NCBI GenBank assembly: GCA_035610835.1
Contig: CM069442.1
Coordinates: 65,622,654 to 65,686,653, forward strand
Length of the DNA: 64,000 nt
Source: Ophiura sarsii
Lineage: Eukaryota > Echinodermata > Ophiuroidea > Amphilepidida > Ophiuridae
Direction: 5' to 3'
The translations under genes were made by a program, and so were the position numbers. Below, one piece after another: positions 13,131 to 24,468 of the stretch. The notes under the pieces were generated by a model. The model saw nothing but the letters and a program-made list of their open reading frames with translations. It did not search any database and had not been told where the DNA came from. Position 1 is the stretch's first letter; every line of letters starts with the position of its first letter.

Positions 13131-13371
13131 TCAAAAAAGTTAGGCCAAATAGGTAGTCGTTAACGGTAAAAATACCAAAATTTTCTGCGCTTCGCGCAAG
13201 AAAATACTACAGTATTAACATTTCTATAACAAATTATACAGATTTCCGCACGCTCCGCGCAAATCTTTGTAAAAACATTGTGCCGACAGCAGAATTTGTT
13301 ATACAAAATGTGACTAACCAGTGTCCACAATTTGTACTTGAGAACTGTTGATAAGGGTGATCGTCAACAAG

Positions 13372-13842
13372 GTTAAATACACATGGAAACCCAGGAAGGG
13401 AAAGTCTGCACTGACAGGTGTGGACATTGAATTATGCAAGGAAGATCCAGGAAGGGAAAGACTGTACAGACAGGTGTGGACGCTGAATTGAAGTACGCAA
13501 GGGAGACCCAGAAAGGGAAAGACTGCACTGACAGGTGTTGACATTGATGTATACATGGAAAGCCCAGGAAGGAAAAGACATCACTGATAGGTGTGTACAT
13601 TGAATATAAGTACGCAAGGGAGACCCAGGAAGGGAAAGTCTGCACTGACAAGTGTGGACATTGAAGTATGCAAGGGAGAAACAGAAAGAGAAAGTGTGCA
13701 CTGACCAGTGTGGACATTGAAGTATGCAAGGGAGACCCAGAAAGGGAAATTCTGCGCTGACAGTGTGGACATTGAAGCATGCAAGGGAAACCCAGAAAAA
13801 GAAAGGGAGAGTGTGCACTGACAAGTGTAGACATTGAAGTAT
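13372..13842 (+). repeat. 56-bp minisatellite, array 1a
   Basis: The unit is roughly 'ggaagggaaagactgcactg' + 'acaggtgtggacattgaagt' + 'atgcaagggagaccca', 55-57 bp long and 80-95% alike between copies. The array is interrupted at 13843 by a palindromic transposon and resumes at 14932. The unit is not a multiple of three and its minus strand is nearly stop-free, so overlapping Cys/His/Ser/Pro-rich ORFs appear in all three minus frames. These are repeat artefacts. Confidence 0.9.
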
Positions 13843-14931
13843 TAGCCGGGGAGCGCATTTTTCGGTCCCGGTCTGCTGGCACAGGGAGTCATATACCAAA
13901 ATGTTCCTTGATGTCTATAGTATACAACTTAGGTGGACATCCTTGCCAAGTCGGATGTTACGTTGACCTTTGACCTCAATTTAGGGTCAAAGTTCATATG
14001 TGTTTCAATGGGACGTCAACGCTTTAATTTAACATGGGAAAAATGTAAAAAACAAATAGTTGACCACATAAAGTATATCATATTGTTGGACTGACTATTT
14101 AAAGCAAAAAGGTTAATCACAACTTTGATTGTCGATCAATATTTTTTGACCTATGACCTTTTGAAAATGAAAGTTATCAAAGATAGGCAATTTTTGGCAA
14201 TTATTCACAAATCCGGCCAAAATTCCACTTTTTCCTTCTTTAAAAAAGTAATTGTAACTCATTGAGAAATAATAAACCATGTTTTAAGGTTTGTATATCA
14301 ATTCACTTGATATTAAGATACATTTCGAACATCAATGGTGTGCTGTTGCCATGGCAGCAGACTTAAATGGCCTCCAAAAAAAGTCAAAAATAGGTCAAAA
14401 GGGAGTCAAATTTAGACATAAATGGTGGTTGCTATGGAAACTGCATTGCCGGTAGATTTTATAATTGTCTTAAAATCAAAGTAGGTCCATAAACTAGCAA
14501 TATTAGATGTATTCCGTTCATCCAAGGGCCAATAATATTTTTGAAATATTGATTACATGTCATTTTTGGCCAATTTTGTGAAAAACGGTAACAAATGGCA
14601 GTTTTTTGCTGACATGTCATTTTTAAAAGGTCATAAGTCAAAAAGTATTGATCGACAATTAAAGTTGTGGTTGAATTTTTGGTCCTAAACGGTCAGCCGA
14701 ACAATATGATATACTTTTTTATGGTCTGATATTTTCATGTTATATTAAAGTGTTGACGTCCCATTGAAACACACATGAACTGTGGTCAAAGGTCAACTTA
14801 ACATCCGAGTTGGCAAGGATGTCCACCTAGGTTGTATGCTACAGACTTCAAGGAACATTTTGGTATATGTCTCCCTGTGCCAGCATACTGGGACCAAAAA
14901 ACCCTAAAAATGGGCCTCCGCTCCCCAGCTA
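13843..14931. mobile_element. 1.09-kb palindromic MITE nested in minisatellite
   Basis: The left end TAGCCGGGGAGCG and the right end (reverse complement TAGCTGGGGAGCG) begin arms of roughly 500 bp that pair along almost their whole length, for example 'aatgttccttga(t/a)gtct' and 'ggtggacatccttgcca'. The centre is near 14390. It splits a minisatellite unit: 'gaagTAT | element | TATgcaaggg', giving a 3-bp TAT target duplication (13840-13842, 14932-14934); a TA duplication with one more element base is also possible. No transposase is present. Confidence 0.85.
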
Positions 14932-15768
14932 TATGCAAGGGAAACTCAGGTAAAAGACTGCACAGACAGGTGTGGACATTGAATTATGCAAGGAAGATCC
15001 AGGAAGGGAAAGACTGTACAGACAGGTGTGGACATTGAAGTATGCAAGGGAGACCCAGAAAGAGAAGGTGTGCACTGACCAGTGTGGACATTGCAAGGGA
15101 GACACAGAAAGAGAAAGTGTGCGCTGACAAGTGTGAACATTGCAAGGGAGACCCAGAAAGAAAAAGTGTGCACTGGCAAGTGTGGACATTGAAGTACTGC
15201 AAAGGAGACACAGGAAGGGAAAGATTGCACTGACGGGTGTGGACATTGAAGTATGCAAGGGAAACCCAGAAAGGGAAAGACTGCACAGATAGGTGTGGAC
15301 GGACATTGAATTATGCAAGGAAGATCCAGGAAGGGAAAGACTGTACAGACAGGTGTGGACACTGAGTTGAAGTATGCAAGGGAAACCCAGAAAGAGAAAG
15401 TGTGCACTGATCAGTGTGGACATTGAAGTATGCAAGGGAGACCCAGGAAGGGAAAGACTGCACAGATAGGTGTGGACATTGAAGTATGCGAGGGAAAGAT
15501 TGCACTAATAGGTGTGGACATTGAAGTATGCAAGGGAAACCCAGAAAGGGAAAGTCTGCACTGACAAGTGTAGACATTGAAGTATGCAAATGGAACCCAG
15601 GATGGGAAAGACTGCACTGACAAGTGTAGACATTGAAGTATGCAAGGGAGACCCAGAGAGGGAAAGACTGCACTGACAGTTGTGGACATTGAAGTATGCA
15701 AGGGAGACCCAGGAAGGGAAAGTCTGCACTGACAAGTGTGGGCATTGAAGTATGCAAGGGAAACGCAT
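14932..15768 (+). repeat. 56-bp minisatellite, array 1b
   Basis: This continues array 1a after the nested palindrome, with about 15 units. The array ends at 'gcaagggaaacgcatgatgatg'. Minus-strand ORFs up to 168 codons (14929-15825) arise only from the repeat. Confidence 0.9.
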
Positions 15769-16159
15769 GATGATGTGATCGGGGGATAATTTATGACTTG
15801 CAAGTGAATCTATTAGATGTAGCAAATCGAAAATCTGTCCTCAATAACCTTACTTGCACACATAAAACTAATTTAGGCTAGAATTCAAAGTAAGCTCAAT
15901 AGCCAGGCAATGTATCCTTCCAACACTGTTGAATTTTGAAGCTTTATCAATTCAACTAGCCGATATTGTATACCTTGATTCAGCACAAAACTAACTTGAG
16001 TCATTGAATAGCTGCTTCGAGGTAGACTTGATCTTAGGTCTCTGGCATTTGGATCTAGACTAATTTTTGTAAGACTGATTTCAGCATGGCTTAAAACAGA
16101 CACCCACCTGTAAACCACTCAGATTGACCTTGTTTGCAAGGCAATTATACTTCAAGGCA
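15769..16159. other. Unique non-coding stretch
   Basis: It lies between the minisatellite and the RTE-like LINE. No gene or repeat was recognised; one 77-codon minus ORF has no recognisable motif. Confidence 0.45.
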
Positions 16160-17640
16160 GCTGGTTGGTTGGTTGGTTCGGTCCTGTCATGACTGACAGC
16201 TCGTGACCTTACAGATACTACGCCACAAATAACGATTTTCAGCAAAGGAGTAACAATCACGGAGCGGGTGTCCAGTAATCAACTTTATTTGGTCAACTTT
16301 ATTTGGTCTGCCTCTCTTGCGCTTCCCTTCAATCATGCCTTGCATGATCATCTTCTCTAGGTTGTTACCCTTGCGACGTGAGATATGGCCGAAGTAGCTC
16401 AGCATTTGGGTGTTGATAGCATGAAGAAGTCGTTTAGACACCCCTATTTCTTCAATAATACTGGCATTGGTCCTTCTCATTGTCCATACGATACGAAGCA
16501 TACGCCTCCAACACCACATCTCGAAAGCAGCTATTCTGTTTTTGTCAGCTTTGGTTAGGGTCCACGTCTCACACGCATACATGGCAATTGGAAATACAAG
16601 GGCTTGGACAAGCCTGGTTTTTGTTGCTCTGGTTATTCCTCTGTCACCCCAGATCTTACTTAGGTTGATCATTGCTGATCTAGCCATTGCTAAACGGTGT
16701 CTAATCTCTTGGCTGCAACCACCCTCTTTGGTGATTAGGGATCCAGGAAAGTTGAATTTTGAGACCAATTCCACCTCATACCATCAATTATGAGAGGCTC
16801 TCCAACACCATCTGTGCCTATGGACATGATCTTGGTCTTGCTGACATTTAGACGTAGGCCAAGCTGCTCACTCTCCACCTTGACTTTCTTCAGGAGTTCC
16901 GCCATCTCTTCCATGTTTGTTGCAAACAGGGTGGTGTCACCGGCATAACGTAGATTGTGTATTTGGTATCCACCTACTGACAGCCCCCCCCCCCCCCCCC
17001 TGGCCAATCATCCAATGCACGTCTCATTATATGCACGTCTCATTATATGCACGTCTCATTATAGACTCTGCATAAAGGTTGAAGAGTGCTGGTGAAAGTA
17101 TGCACCCTTGACGTACTCCCTGACCTAGCAAACCAGTCACTATTTCCTTTCTCAGTGCGAACACAGGCGGCTTGACCATCATACAGATTGCGAATTAGGT
17201 GGACGAGGTGGTAAGGGATTCCCATTTCTTGCAGTGCTGTCCACAATGCCGAATACCTCACACAATCAAAGGCCTTAGCGTAGTCTATGAAGCACATGAA
17301 GACCTCCCTCTGGTATTCAAAACATTTTTCCATTATGTGACGTACATTGGCTATCTGATCTCTTGTGCCGCGGCCTTTCCGGAAACCGGCTTGCTCAGCA
17401 GGAAGTTCACGTTCAAGATGAGGTAGACGTTCGTTGATGATGTGCAGCAGGATTTCGCTTGCATGTGATATCAGAGCGATGGTACGATGATTTTTACATT
17501 CGCTAGCATCCCTTTCTTTGGAAGTGTTAGGAAAACTGATCTCTTCCAATCCTCTGGCCTTACTCTTGACTTCCACACAGTATTGCACAGCTTTTGCATA
17601 ATAACTGCTACAGAATCATCAGCTTGCTTCAGGAGCTATT
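16160..17640 (-). mobile_element. Decayed RTE/BovB-like LINE, RT and C-terminal region
   Basis: Reading on the minus strand, three consecutive broken ORFs form one RT. The first (about 17640-17043) has 'AVIMQKLCNTVWKSRVRPEDWK', 'PAEQAGFRKGRGTRDQI' and 'FIDYAKAFDCV' (RT motif A). The second (17007-16735) has 'HNLRYAGDTTL', where the catalytic YADD reads YAGD, and a C17 tract at 16984-17000 breaks the frame. The third (16774-16187) has 'MYACETWTLTKADKNRIAAFEMWCWRRML', 'YFGHISRRKGNNLEKMIMQG' and 'KRKRGRP', as in BovB-type elements. The 3' end has an (AACC)n tail at 16164-16179, consistent with RTE-clade 3' microsatellites. Multiple frameshifts and the catalytic-site change make it inactive. Clade assignment is by recalled motif style. 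Confidence 0.8.
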
Positions 17641-17970
17641 TATTGTAATTTGAGCTTCTGATATTTCCGAAGCTTAGTAATGGAATGATGTAGTAAGCTT
17701 ATAAATAATTTCACTTTTTAACGCCGCTATTGATGATGACAAGACTGCTGAATTCGGTGGGCTACTTTCATCGTGTGATTTGCCTGTATCGTTTGCTTCT
17801 GCAATCATGGTGGAATCGAATATTTTGCCCTATCTTACCATAGTTTTGTAGTAGAATTGTCAAATTGGACCTGATCTCAGTGAATTTCAAGCACTTTGGT
17901 AGCAGACTTATCAAAATATCATTAGAAAAATGAAGCGAACGATATCTAAACACACCAGTATAGAGCAACT
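17641..17970. other. Unique non-coding stretch
   Basis: Nothing recognisable is seen between the LINE and the spacer repeat. Confidence 0.4.
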
Positions 17971-18720
17971 AGCAGATTTCACACCACTTATATGGTTTCC
18001 CTATACGTTTTCATGTTAAAGGGTTGATATGGAATGTTCATTTCACTGATCCATTGTAAAGGTACTCACGTGTACGTTTCGGATACGTCTGTGTCCTTTA
18101 TCAACACTTTTGATTGTGATAATCTTGACGACTCATGACGCTTTTTGCAGTCTTGGAGTTGCCAGTTGATTTATTATCTGGGGATTTTTTGCCAGATGAT
18201 AACAGTTCATCAAAAACGTGAGTTAGGTAGTACTGCCCCTCGTCGCGGTTCATCGTGGAGGTCCCTCTCTTTCTGATCTCGATAGCATCTCTGATCCATC
18301 TTTTATATCGGTCTTGCTCCGTGCCTATAACCCTATCCTCGTCCCATCAGACACATAAAGCGATTGGATTTATCAATTTGACATTTTCCATAAATTTCAT
18401 GATATCTTTGATCATTAAATCAAACAATAATATATGGTATTCCCGAAAGTTCCGGGAAATTAGCCCCCAGAGTTGGACAACTGTTGTAGCGCCCTCATTT
18501 ATCAGAAAAAAGTTAAGAAATGTTGCCAGAACATTTATAATCTATAATCAAAATGCATCCACAAAACCTACAAAATGCATTGAAAATATTTCTTTTAATC
18601 ATTTGGGAGCAATAAGTACCATTTCTGATTAATTCTATAATCATTGGGACACAGGATGCCCAGCTGACAAAAAAAGTTTGATTGACTTCTGCAAGGACTG
18701 AAATTAAATACTGGTGTGGA
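17971..18720 (+). repeat. ~430-bp spacer repeat (S), copy 1, interrupted
   Basis: From 'gcagatttcacaccac' to 'ctgaaattaaatactggtgtgg' this matches the spacers at 33899-34330 and 35767-36214 that alternate with the 56-bp minisatellite. Here it is interrupted at about 18050-18345 by a Penelope-like fragment, replacing some 25 bp of spacer. The right junction leads into unique sequence rather than minisatellite. Confidence 0.75.
18055..18350 (-). mobile_element. Penelope-like element, C-terminal fragment
   Basis: The minus strand reads 'WDEDRVIGTEQDRYKRWIRD', then 'AIEIRKRGTSTMNRDEGQYY' and 'LTHVFDELL'. The pattern 'ExDRxxRWIxEAIxIRK...MNRDEGxYxLSHxWD' is the C-terminal tail that follows the GIY-YIG endonuclease of Penelope-like elements. 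Downstream on the same strand is 'ggacacagacgtatccgaaacgtacacg', typical of the 3' ends of such elements. No RT domain is attached, so this is a 5'-truncated insertion. Confidence 0.7.
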
Positions 18721-19769
18721 GAAACTGAAGACTTGAGCGCACGAAGTGCGTAAGTCCATATTTGACATTTTGAGATACAGGCATTTAAAGTTTACAAAAT
18801 ATTGTAAGAATCAACATAAAAGTTCAATTTGGCTGTTACTTAGTGAGTATATAGGTTATGTATCTGAGATTTATATTCTGCACAATATTTGTACTTACAT
18901 TGTTTATTGATCAATTTTAATCAATTTATTGATTTTGGACTTACGCACTTCTTGCGCTCACATTGGCACCATGGGATTTGTACAGAGTATTTTGTGTTAC
19001 CAATTTATAACAAATCTTGCAAAAAATAATTCAAGCCTTGAACAAGTAATACTAACATTCAGTTTAATAGTAATTTATAGTGAATGTTGTCATTACAAAA
19101 TACCGATTGATGGTGTGTGTTTGTTTTTTTGTGTGTGTATGTACATGTACATTGTTTATTATATTGTCTTTTTATGTTGAGAGCTTGTAAATAAAGACCC
19201 TCACGGGCATGAAATTGAAAAAACATTCAGTTTAATTAGATTTCTATCAATTATAATGTAATTCAATGAAATCTGAAGTATGTGAGGGTGAATTAGCCCC
19301 ATTTTTACCATGGATACTGATAGTGAAGACAAACAGGAAAAATAACAGGAAAATTGGCTTGATTTTGTGTAGTTACCAGCTGTGTTTCCATACTCACGTA
19401 TAGCATAAAATATATTTTATGATAAAACGACATATTTTTCCCATTTAAGTTGTTGAATATAGTGGGAAATTAACGAATTAATATATTTTGACTTTTAAGT
19501 GCAAACAACCAAAATTGTTTTGTGCAGTAACGTTGATAATTTACTTTGGTTTATGTTTTAGAAACACCATAATGGGTGGACTTACATTCTTCTTGCACTC
19601 ACATTGCTGACAGTGCTAAATTGGACCCCCTGAAAAACAAGTTTAAAAGTCTCAAATTTGAAAAACAGTAATATTCCCATGTTTCTTGTCCCTAAAGCTG
19701 CCCAAAACCATGTTTAACTCAATTTGGCCAAAAATGGACTTATTGACTTCTTGCGCACACGTCTTCATT
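18721..19769. other. Non-coding stretch with recurring 'gacttacgcacttcttgcgc'
   Basis: The phrase 'gagcgcacgaagtgcgtaagtcc' at about 18735 recurs inverted at 18938 ('ggacttacgcacttcttgcgctcacattg') and in weaker form at 19578 and 19736. These may be ends of small diverged elements; no gene is seen. Confidence 0.45.
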
Positions 19770-20320
19770 ACTGCACTGACAAGTGTGGACATTGAAGTAT
19801 GCAAGGGAAACGCAGAAAGGGAAAGTCTGCACTGATAAGTGTGGACATTAAAGTATGCAAGGGAGACCCAGAAAGGGAAAAACTGCACTGACAGGTGATG
19901 ACATCGAAGTATGCAAGGGAAAGTCTGCACTGACAGGTGTGTACATTGAAGTATGCAAGGGAGACCCAGGAAGGGAAAGACTGCACTGACAAGTGTGGGC
20001 ATTGAAGTATGCAAGGGAAACGCAGAAAGGGAAAGTCTGCACTGATAAGTGTGGACATTAAAGTATGCAAGGGAGACCCAGAAAGGGAAAAACTGCACTG
20101 ACAGGTGATGACATCGAAGTATGCAAGGGAAAGTCTGCACTGACAGGTGTGTACATTGAAGTATGCAAGGGAGACCCAGGAAGGGAAAGACTGCACTGAC
20201 AAGTGTGGGCATTGAAGTATGCAAGGGAAACCCAGGAAGGGAAAGACTGCACTGACAGGTGTGGACATCGACGTATGCAAGGGAGACCCAGGAAGGGAAA
20301 GTCTGCACTGACAGGTGTGT
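19770..20320 (+). repeat. 56-bp minisatellite, array 2, with 210-bp higher-order repeat
   Basis: Units match array 1. A block of four variant units of 210 bp total is present twice in succession (about 19820-20029 and 20030-20239), nearly identical. Minus-strand ORFs up to 264 codons here are repeat artefacts. The array abuts the left end of duplication copy A. Confidence 0.9.
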
Positions 20321-21137
20321 GGTCGTTCTATGCACCGTTGCAGTCGTGGAGTGCTGCTCCATAAAACACTTAGAGGAACTTGATCCAGCGTTTAATTTGG
20401 CCCTAAGGCCAAGGAAAAAACCGATCGACCAATATTTTATTTTCAAAATTGAGGTGTATTTATTTGTATACCAATTTTTTAACGTTTAAATTCATCAAAA
20501 TGTTCACGGAAATTAAAAAACAACCCGACCAACCGACCTTACCTTTATTTAAACGCGGCATGCAAAAGGAGGAGGGATTCGTCATGAGAATGGTTTTATA
20601 GATCAATCAAAAGAACTTTTCTCGAGGAAAAATATGGGTTTAAATTTTGCGTCTTGAGAAATTCTTCCATTCTATATCCATTAACTAATCTGTATACCAA
20701 AATAATATGGTAAGTTTGTAACGATAAAATACTTTAACATACTTTTTCAACAGTGTAAAAGTATGATATCCTCTTTATTGTTCAATACTGTATACCTCTT
20801 GTAGGCTCGTACATGTATGTCTTTGTAAAATCAATGTTAAAGTGATTTCACGGAATTTTAACAATTTAAGGGAAATCCGGTTTCAGGTATTTGACGTCTT
20901 GTTGAGCAACAATTCCCAATGATTTTGTACTGTAGTTTCGTACCAAATATAAAATAAAGTACAGAAAATCAATATTTCAACATCGACAATCCTAACAAAG
21001 GCTAAGTTGTTGTTCCCTACGTAGCCGACGTATCTGAACGTATCGCCATAGTATACAAACAAACATGGCTTCTCCACCACTTCAAAACCACACCAGACAT
21101 TACGCAATTTACTCCTACTTCAAAAAGCTGAAACTGT

Positions 21138-21277
21138 CTATATATAATATACCCAGGGCACGTTGCCAAAAATCCTACATTGACGAAACTGATCGTGCAT
21201 TTGAAACCCGCTTACAAGAACGCACGAAAGAGGTTCAGAAATTTGAAAAGAAACCATACACAAGATCCTCAAAGTAA
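21138..21277 (+). mobile_element. Penelope-like GIY-YIG endonuclease fragment
   Basis: The translation 'YNIPRARCQKSYIDETDRAF' followed by 'ETRLQERTKEVQKFEKKPYT' matches the Penelope endonuclease signature 'YxIPCxxCxxxYIGETxRxFxxRLxEHxxxV'. The Cys pair is partly lost (R for C), YIG reads YID and the conserved His reads Arg, so it is inactive. Only this short segment remains. The corresponding place in copy B (about 36590) lacks it. Confidence 0.65.
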
Positions 21278-21774
21278 CTATGGTTAGCGCTAAGATTCTT
21301 CTTCTACGATGTCTATTTACGTTGGCAATTTGCATGAAATAGCACACCAAGCCCATGACACAGTAAAAAAAAAAAAAATTACCATTACATACATTTATTT
21401 CACGTTTACGACATAAGATCAACATCAGTTCTACATCAAATCTTATAAGATTGTGTACATATAAATAGCTCGTCGTAATTCCCACATAGAGTAACGTTAT
21501 TTTTATTGTGGACACACGGTGATACAAGAACATACATGAATTATGAATGAAACACAATAGAAAATAGCAATAGACAGCGCCATAACATTATTTTCTCTGT
21601 TCAATGTCAGGCGTTGCTGTCTTGTCCGTATCAGTCAAATGGTAATTTATAAAATAACACATAGCAAGTTTAAAGAAACACTAAATGGTTCAAAGCCTTA
21701 GTTTATAAAAATCACCATCTGAGTAGGGGTCATAAAATTGTTCGCTTTAGCTAAGGGGTTGCTTTGCTTAATTC

Positions 21775-21905
21775 GAGTTGTGTTCTCGATCTACAATGGC
21801 TCTCCACACTTTCCTGTCCTGCATTGTTGTCTTTAAGTCCCCGACATCCAAACCAGTGTCCTGTTTTAGCACATCGATGTAAGTTAGGGCAGGTATCCAG
21901 GGGGG
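21775..21905 (-). mobile_element. LINE C-terminal fragment
   Basis: The minus strand reads 'PALTYIDVLKQDTGLDVGDL' then 'KTTMQDRKVWRAIV', clearly related to the fragment at 9757-10120 (DLLKQDTGLETSNIKTAMND). It is truncated on both sides and borders a C22 tract at 21941-21962. It is absent from copy B. Confidence 0.7.
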
Positions 21906-22189
21906 TCATACAAAATGACAACGATAAATGACATTTACCACCCCCCCCCCCCCCCCCCCCCCTACCGAAGAAAATGACCTCCCCCTATACGCTGTGATCA
22001 TGATGAGTTCGATATGTTTCGGATTCCCCGCCAAATTATGCATAGACCAAATAAAATTATTTGGGCAATTTGCCAAAAAAGGTATCTGGTTATTCCAGTT
22101 GAAATCCACACACCCCTATAGAAGACATGACCTTAATCTCCCACACGGGGAGTATTATAGATGTCACTTGTTAATCAAGTTTTATAGTT

Positions 22190-22283
22190 GTAGTTGTTGT
22201 AAGCTTTTATTGTAAAGCGCCTAGAGAAGTCTTCGGGTATTGGGCGCTATAACAAGTGCTTGTTTATTATTATTACTATTATA
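22190..22283 (+). mobile_element. 3' tail of a CR1/L3-like LINE or its SINE
   Basis: The text 'tgtaaagcgcctagagaagt...gggcgctataacaa' forms the familiar AAGCGC...GCGCT hairpin, followed by '(ttatta)n'. This arrangement is common at the 3' ends of CR1/L2/L3-group LINEs and the SINEs that borrow them. The 5' part was not recognised. Confidence 0.55.
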
Positions 22284-23187
22284 TAGAGTCACCCATGAAG
22301 GTAACCTCATTTGAAATTCACACTCCCTGTGGGGAACATTAAAGTAAATTCTTCGATAGGTGGTGTATGGATTGTAAATGGAATAGCCCATTACAGTTCC
22401 ACCTAATCATAAGCAAACGGAACGTTTTCCAGATCAAAAACCAAAAGTATATGAACTTGAACCTTCCACTCAAATGAATTGGCTATTTCTTCATCGAATG
22501 AAAATACATTTTCTTTCATATTTTTCAATTTTATAGATTTTATCTTATTAAAACAATATCGTATGGTTTCGAAAATGACTTCCTATCTGCAATTGGCTAA
22601 TCTACGCGTCATTACGACCACGCACTCATGCCTGACTGCGATGTACTTCTCCACGGTCACGTTCAGTAGCCTACTGTGGTCACGGTCATAATGCTATTGA
22701 CGAAATTCAAGCTATTTCACGTGAGAGTGTTTTGTTGTTGTTTGCGGAGCTACGTCCAGATACATGAAATTCGCGTACAACTATGCCTCATGCGCGTGAC
22801 GATTTCATGATAGTCCAATCAGGACGCGCGGTCTTTTTCGAAAGCGCCTGGTACGTACTTTTAATGGATATATTGAATAAGAGAGGGCATAATTTGAGTA
22901 TGGGTAAAACTCGCGAAATACAATAAATGTACAGTCGGGTGTGCAAAATTCCGCAATACCTCTGTAAGTCGATGCGTGTATATAATAGTGCTTTTCTGTG
23001 CAGCCTTTAAAAACAGGATAAATAATGCACTCAATCAATATAACAATCAATTAGCTAGAATCTTTGAAAAAGGTTATAATATAAAACGTATAAGTGATGT
23101 TATTGAAAAGAAAAAAAATTCTCTAGTGATAGTAACGCTCTTCGTCGTCTTTCCCTTATTTGCAATATCTTCTCCATAAATAGCCTC
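22284..23187. other. Downstream region of GPCR A
   Basis: No ORF is supported. The part from about 22905 on matches 37970-38241 downstream of GPCR B and probably includes the 3' UTR. The stretch 22284-22900 has no close match in copy B. Confidence 0.5.
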
Positions 23188-24294
23188 TTAACTCGCCCTG
23201 AGGCATGTCCGCATCACCTTTATTACCATCGCCTTATGTTTGCTGTTAGTGTAGGCGTAAACAAACACATTAATGCAACTATTGAGAATTACTAATGTAT
23301 ATATTATTTGATGATCAATTTTTGATAAAGTCCATCCAGTCAACGCAGCATACATATTGGTGGCGATGAACGGGAGCCACGTGAAGTAGAAAGCCAACGT
23401 CACCAACAGCGTCGTCTTAGTAGCTTTCAGTTCTCGTGATTTCCCGAAGACTGACAACAGACGGCGACAACGACTGCGACGTGTTGGCGGAGGTGGCGAT
23501 GTAGTCGCTGATGCTGCCGCTGTTGCGGAAGATTCCATGGTAGTGGGGATATAAATTGTGCCGAGGGTCAGTCCTGTCGTCATTGCGTGCAGTTTATCGC
23601 TCTGTGATTTAGCAACCAGAAACATTTTGGCATATAAGATGGCGACGCAAGAAAATGGCACAAGAAACATGATGTTGAAAGCCAGTATGTTAGACAAAGG
23701 TAGTCCCGAATTGCCCATATCGATCATACAGATTTCCAAACTTTTAAAGTAAACAACGTTGTCAAACGGTGTGTCTATACTGGTCAGAAGAAACATCGGT
23801 GTGAAGTACAGTGGTGTGAACACCACCGACAAAATGGCGCGCTTTTTGGTTAACCAGTTTACATAGCGAAGTGGCCATACTATAGCAAGAAATCGGTCTA
23901 TACTGAGAAAGATGATCAAAGCCTGGGACATACCACACACTAGAGCTCCTAAAAGCCCAAATAGTTTGCAGCACAACTCCCCATAGAAGTACGTCTCAGA
24001 TGAATGGAACCTATTTGGCATCGGAATAACCTCAAATATTACGCAGACGATTATATCTACCCAGGCAAGAGCTTGCAGATATACCTTTGTAGCTGCGGCT
24101 ATATCTAATCTTGGACAAATGTAAATGTTCAAAATATTTCCACCTAATGTCAGAAGCGCGATAATTAAGAATGTTATTGTTCTTATAATAGGCTCTATGA
24201 TATTCCATGAACTTTCATCATCCCCGCCAGTGGCATTCTGAGTGCTATTCGTAAAGATTGTCGTCGTCATTTGGGTAACAATTGCGGATGACAT
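23188..24294 (-). CDS. Class A (rhodopsin-family) GPCR, copy A
   Basis: A single-exon, 368-residue seven-transmembrane receptor at the plasma membrane; ligand unknown. Seen in the sequence: N-glycosylation sites at N16 and N20; TM1 with GN (N53); TM2 with D80; a TM3 cysteine (C108/C109) and DRF at 133-135; ECL2 cysteine C189; TM5 P213; a Ser/Ala/Thr/Pro- and Arg-rich third intracellular loop (~228-290); TM6 FxxxWLP (W306, P308); TM7 'LNSCINVFVY', where NPxxY reads N342-V-F-V-Y346. The length is normal for the family. The start chosen is the first in-frame ATG and matches the paralogue; further upstream in frame only non-ATG codons extend the ORF. Its paralogue is at 38242-39360. A 4-kb transposon lies 174 bp upstream of the start. 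The best guess is a lineage-specific aminergic- or peptide-like orphan; subfamily cannot be given. Confidence 0.92.
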   Translation of the reverse strand: MSSAIVTQMTTTIFTNSTQNATGGDDESSWNIIEPIIRTITFLIIALLTLGGNILNIYICPRLDIAAATKVYLQALAWVDIIVCVIFEVIPMPNRFHSSETYFYGELCCKLFGLLGALVCGMSQALIIFLSIDRFLAIVWPLRYVNWLTKKRAILSVVFTPLYFTPMFLLTSIDTPFDNVVYFKSLEICMIDMGNSGLPLSNILAFNIMFLVPFSCVAILYAKMFLVAKSQSDKLHAMTTGLTLGTIYIPTTMESSATAAASATTSPPPPTRRSRCRRLLSVFGKSRELKATKTTLLVTLAFYFTWLPFIATNMYAALTGWTLSKIDHQIIYTLVILNSCINVFVYAYTNSKHKAMVIKVMRTCLRAS

Positions 24295-24468
24295 TGTTGT
24301 AACAAGGAATGTCTGAAAGCACACTGGAAACCCCTCTACACATCTAAATACACATAACACATAGAAAGCGCTCGGGGAAAAGCGAACATCAAACTTGTTT
24401 GGAAATGCTTGTGTTTAGGTGTTTCCAATCAATATTGTTCAAGACGTTCAACAGGAACTATGAATGTC
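24295..24468 (-). promoter_or_regulatory. Putative 5' flank of GPCR A, cut by transposon
   Basis: This 174-bp segment is shared with copy B (39361-39530) and holds the immediate upstream or 5' UTR sequence. In copy A the sequence that continues it in copy B resumes only at 28503, after the inserted element. No TATA box or initiator was convincingly identified; the regulatory role is inferred from position. Confidence 0.3.

Noticed and set aside
13314..15825. Overlapping minus-strand ORFs up to 169 codons rich in Cys, His, Ser and Pro
   Set aside because: They follow the 56-bp minisatellite in shifting frames and exist only because the repeat lacks minus-strand stops.
19652..20446. 264-codon minus-strand ORF
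   Set aside because: Mostly minisatellite array 2; the non-repeat ends show no recognisable domain.
23558..23974. Additional ORFs within the GPCR A gene on other frames
   Set aside because: They are shadows of the receptor reading frame and recur in copy B only because the DNA is similar.
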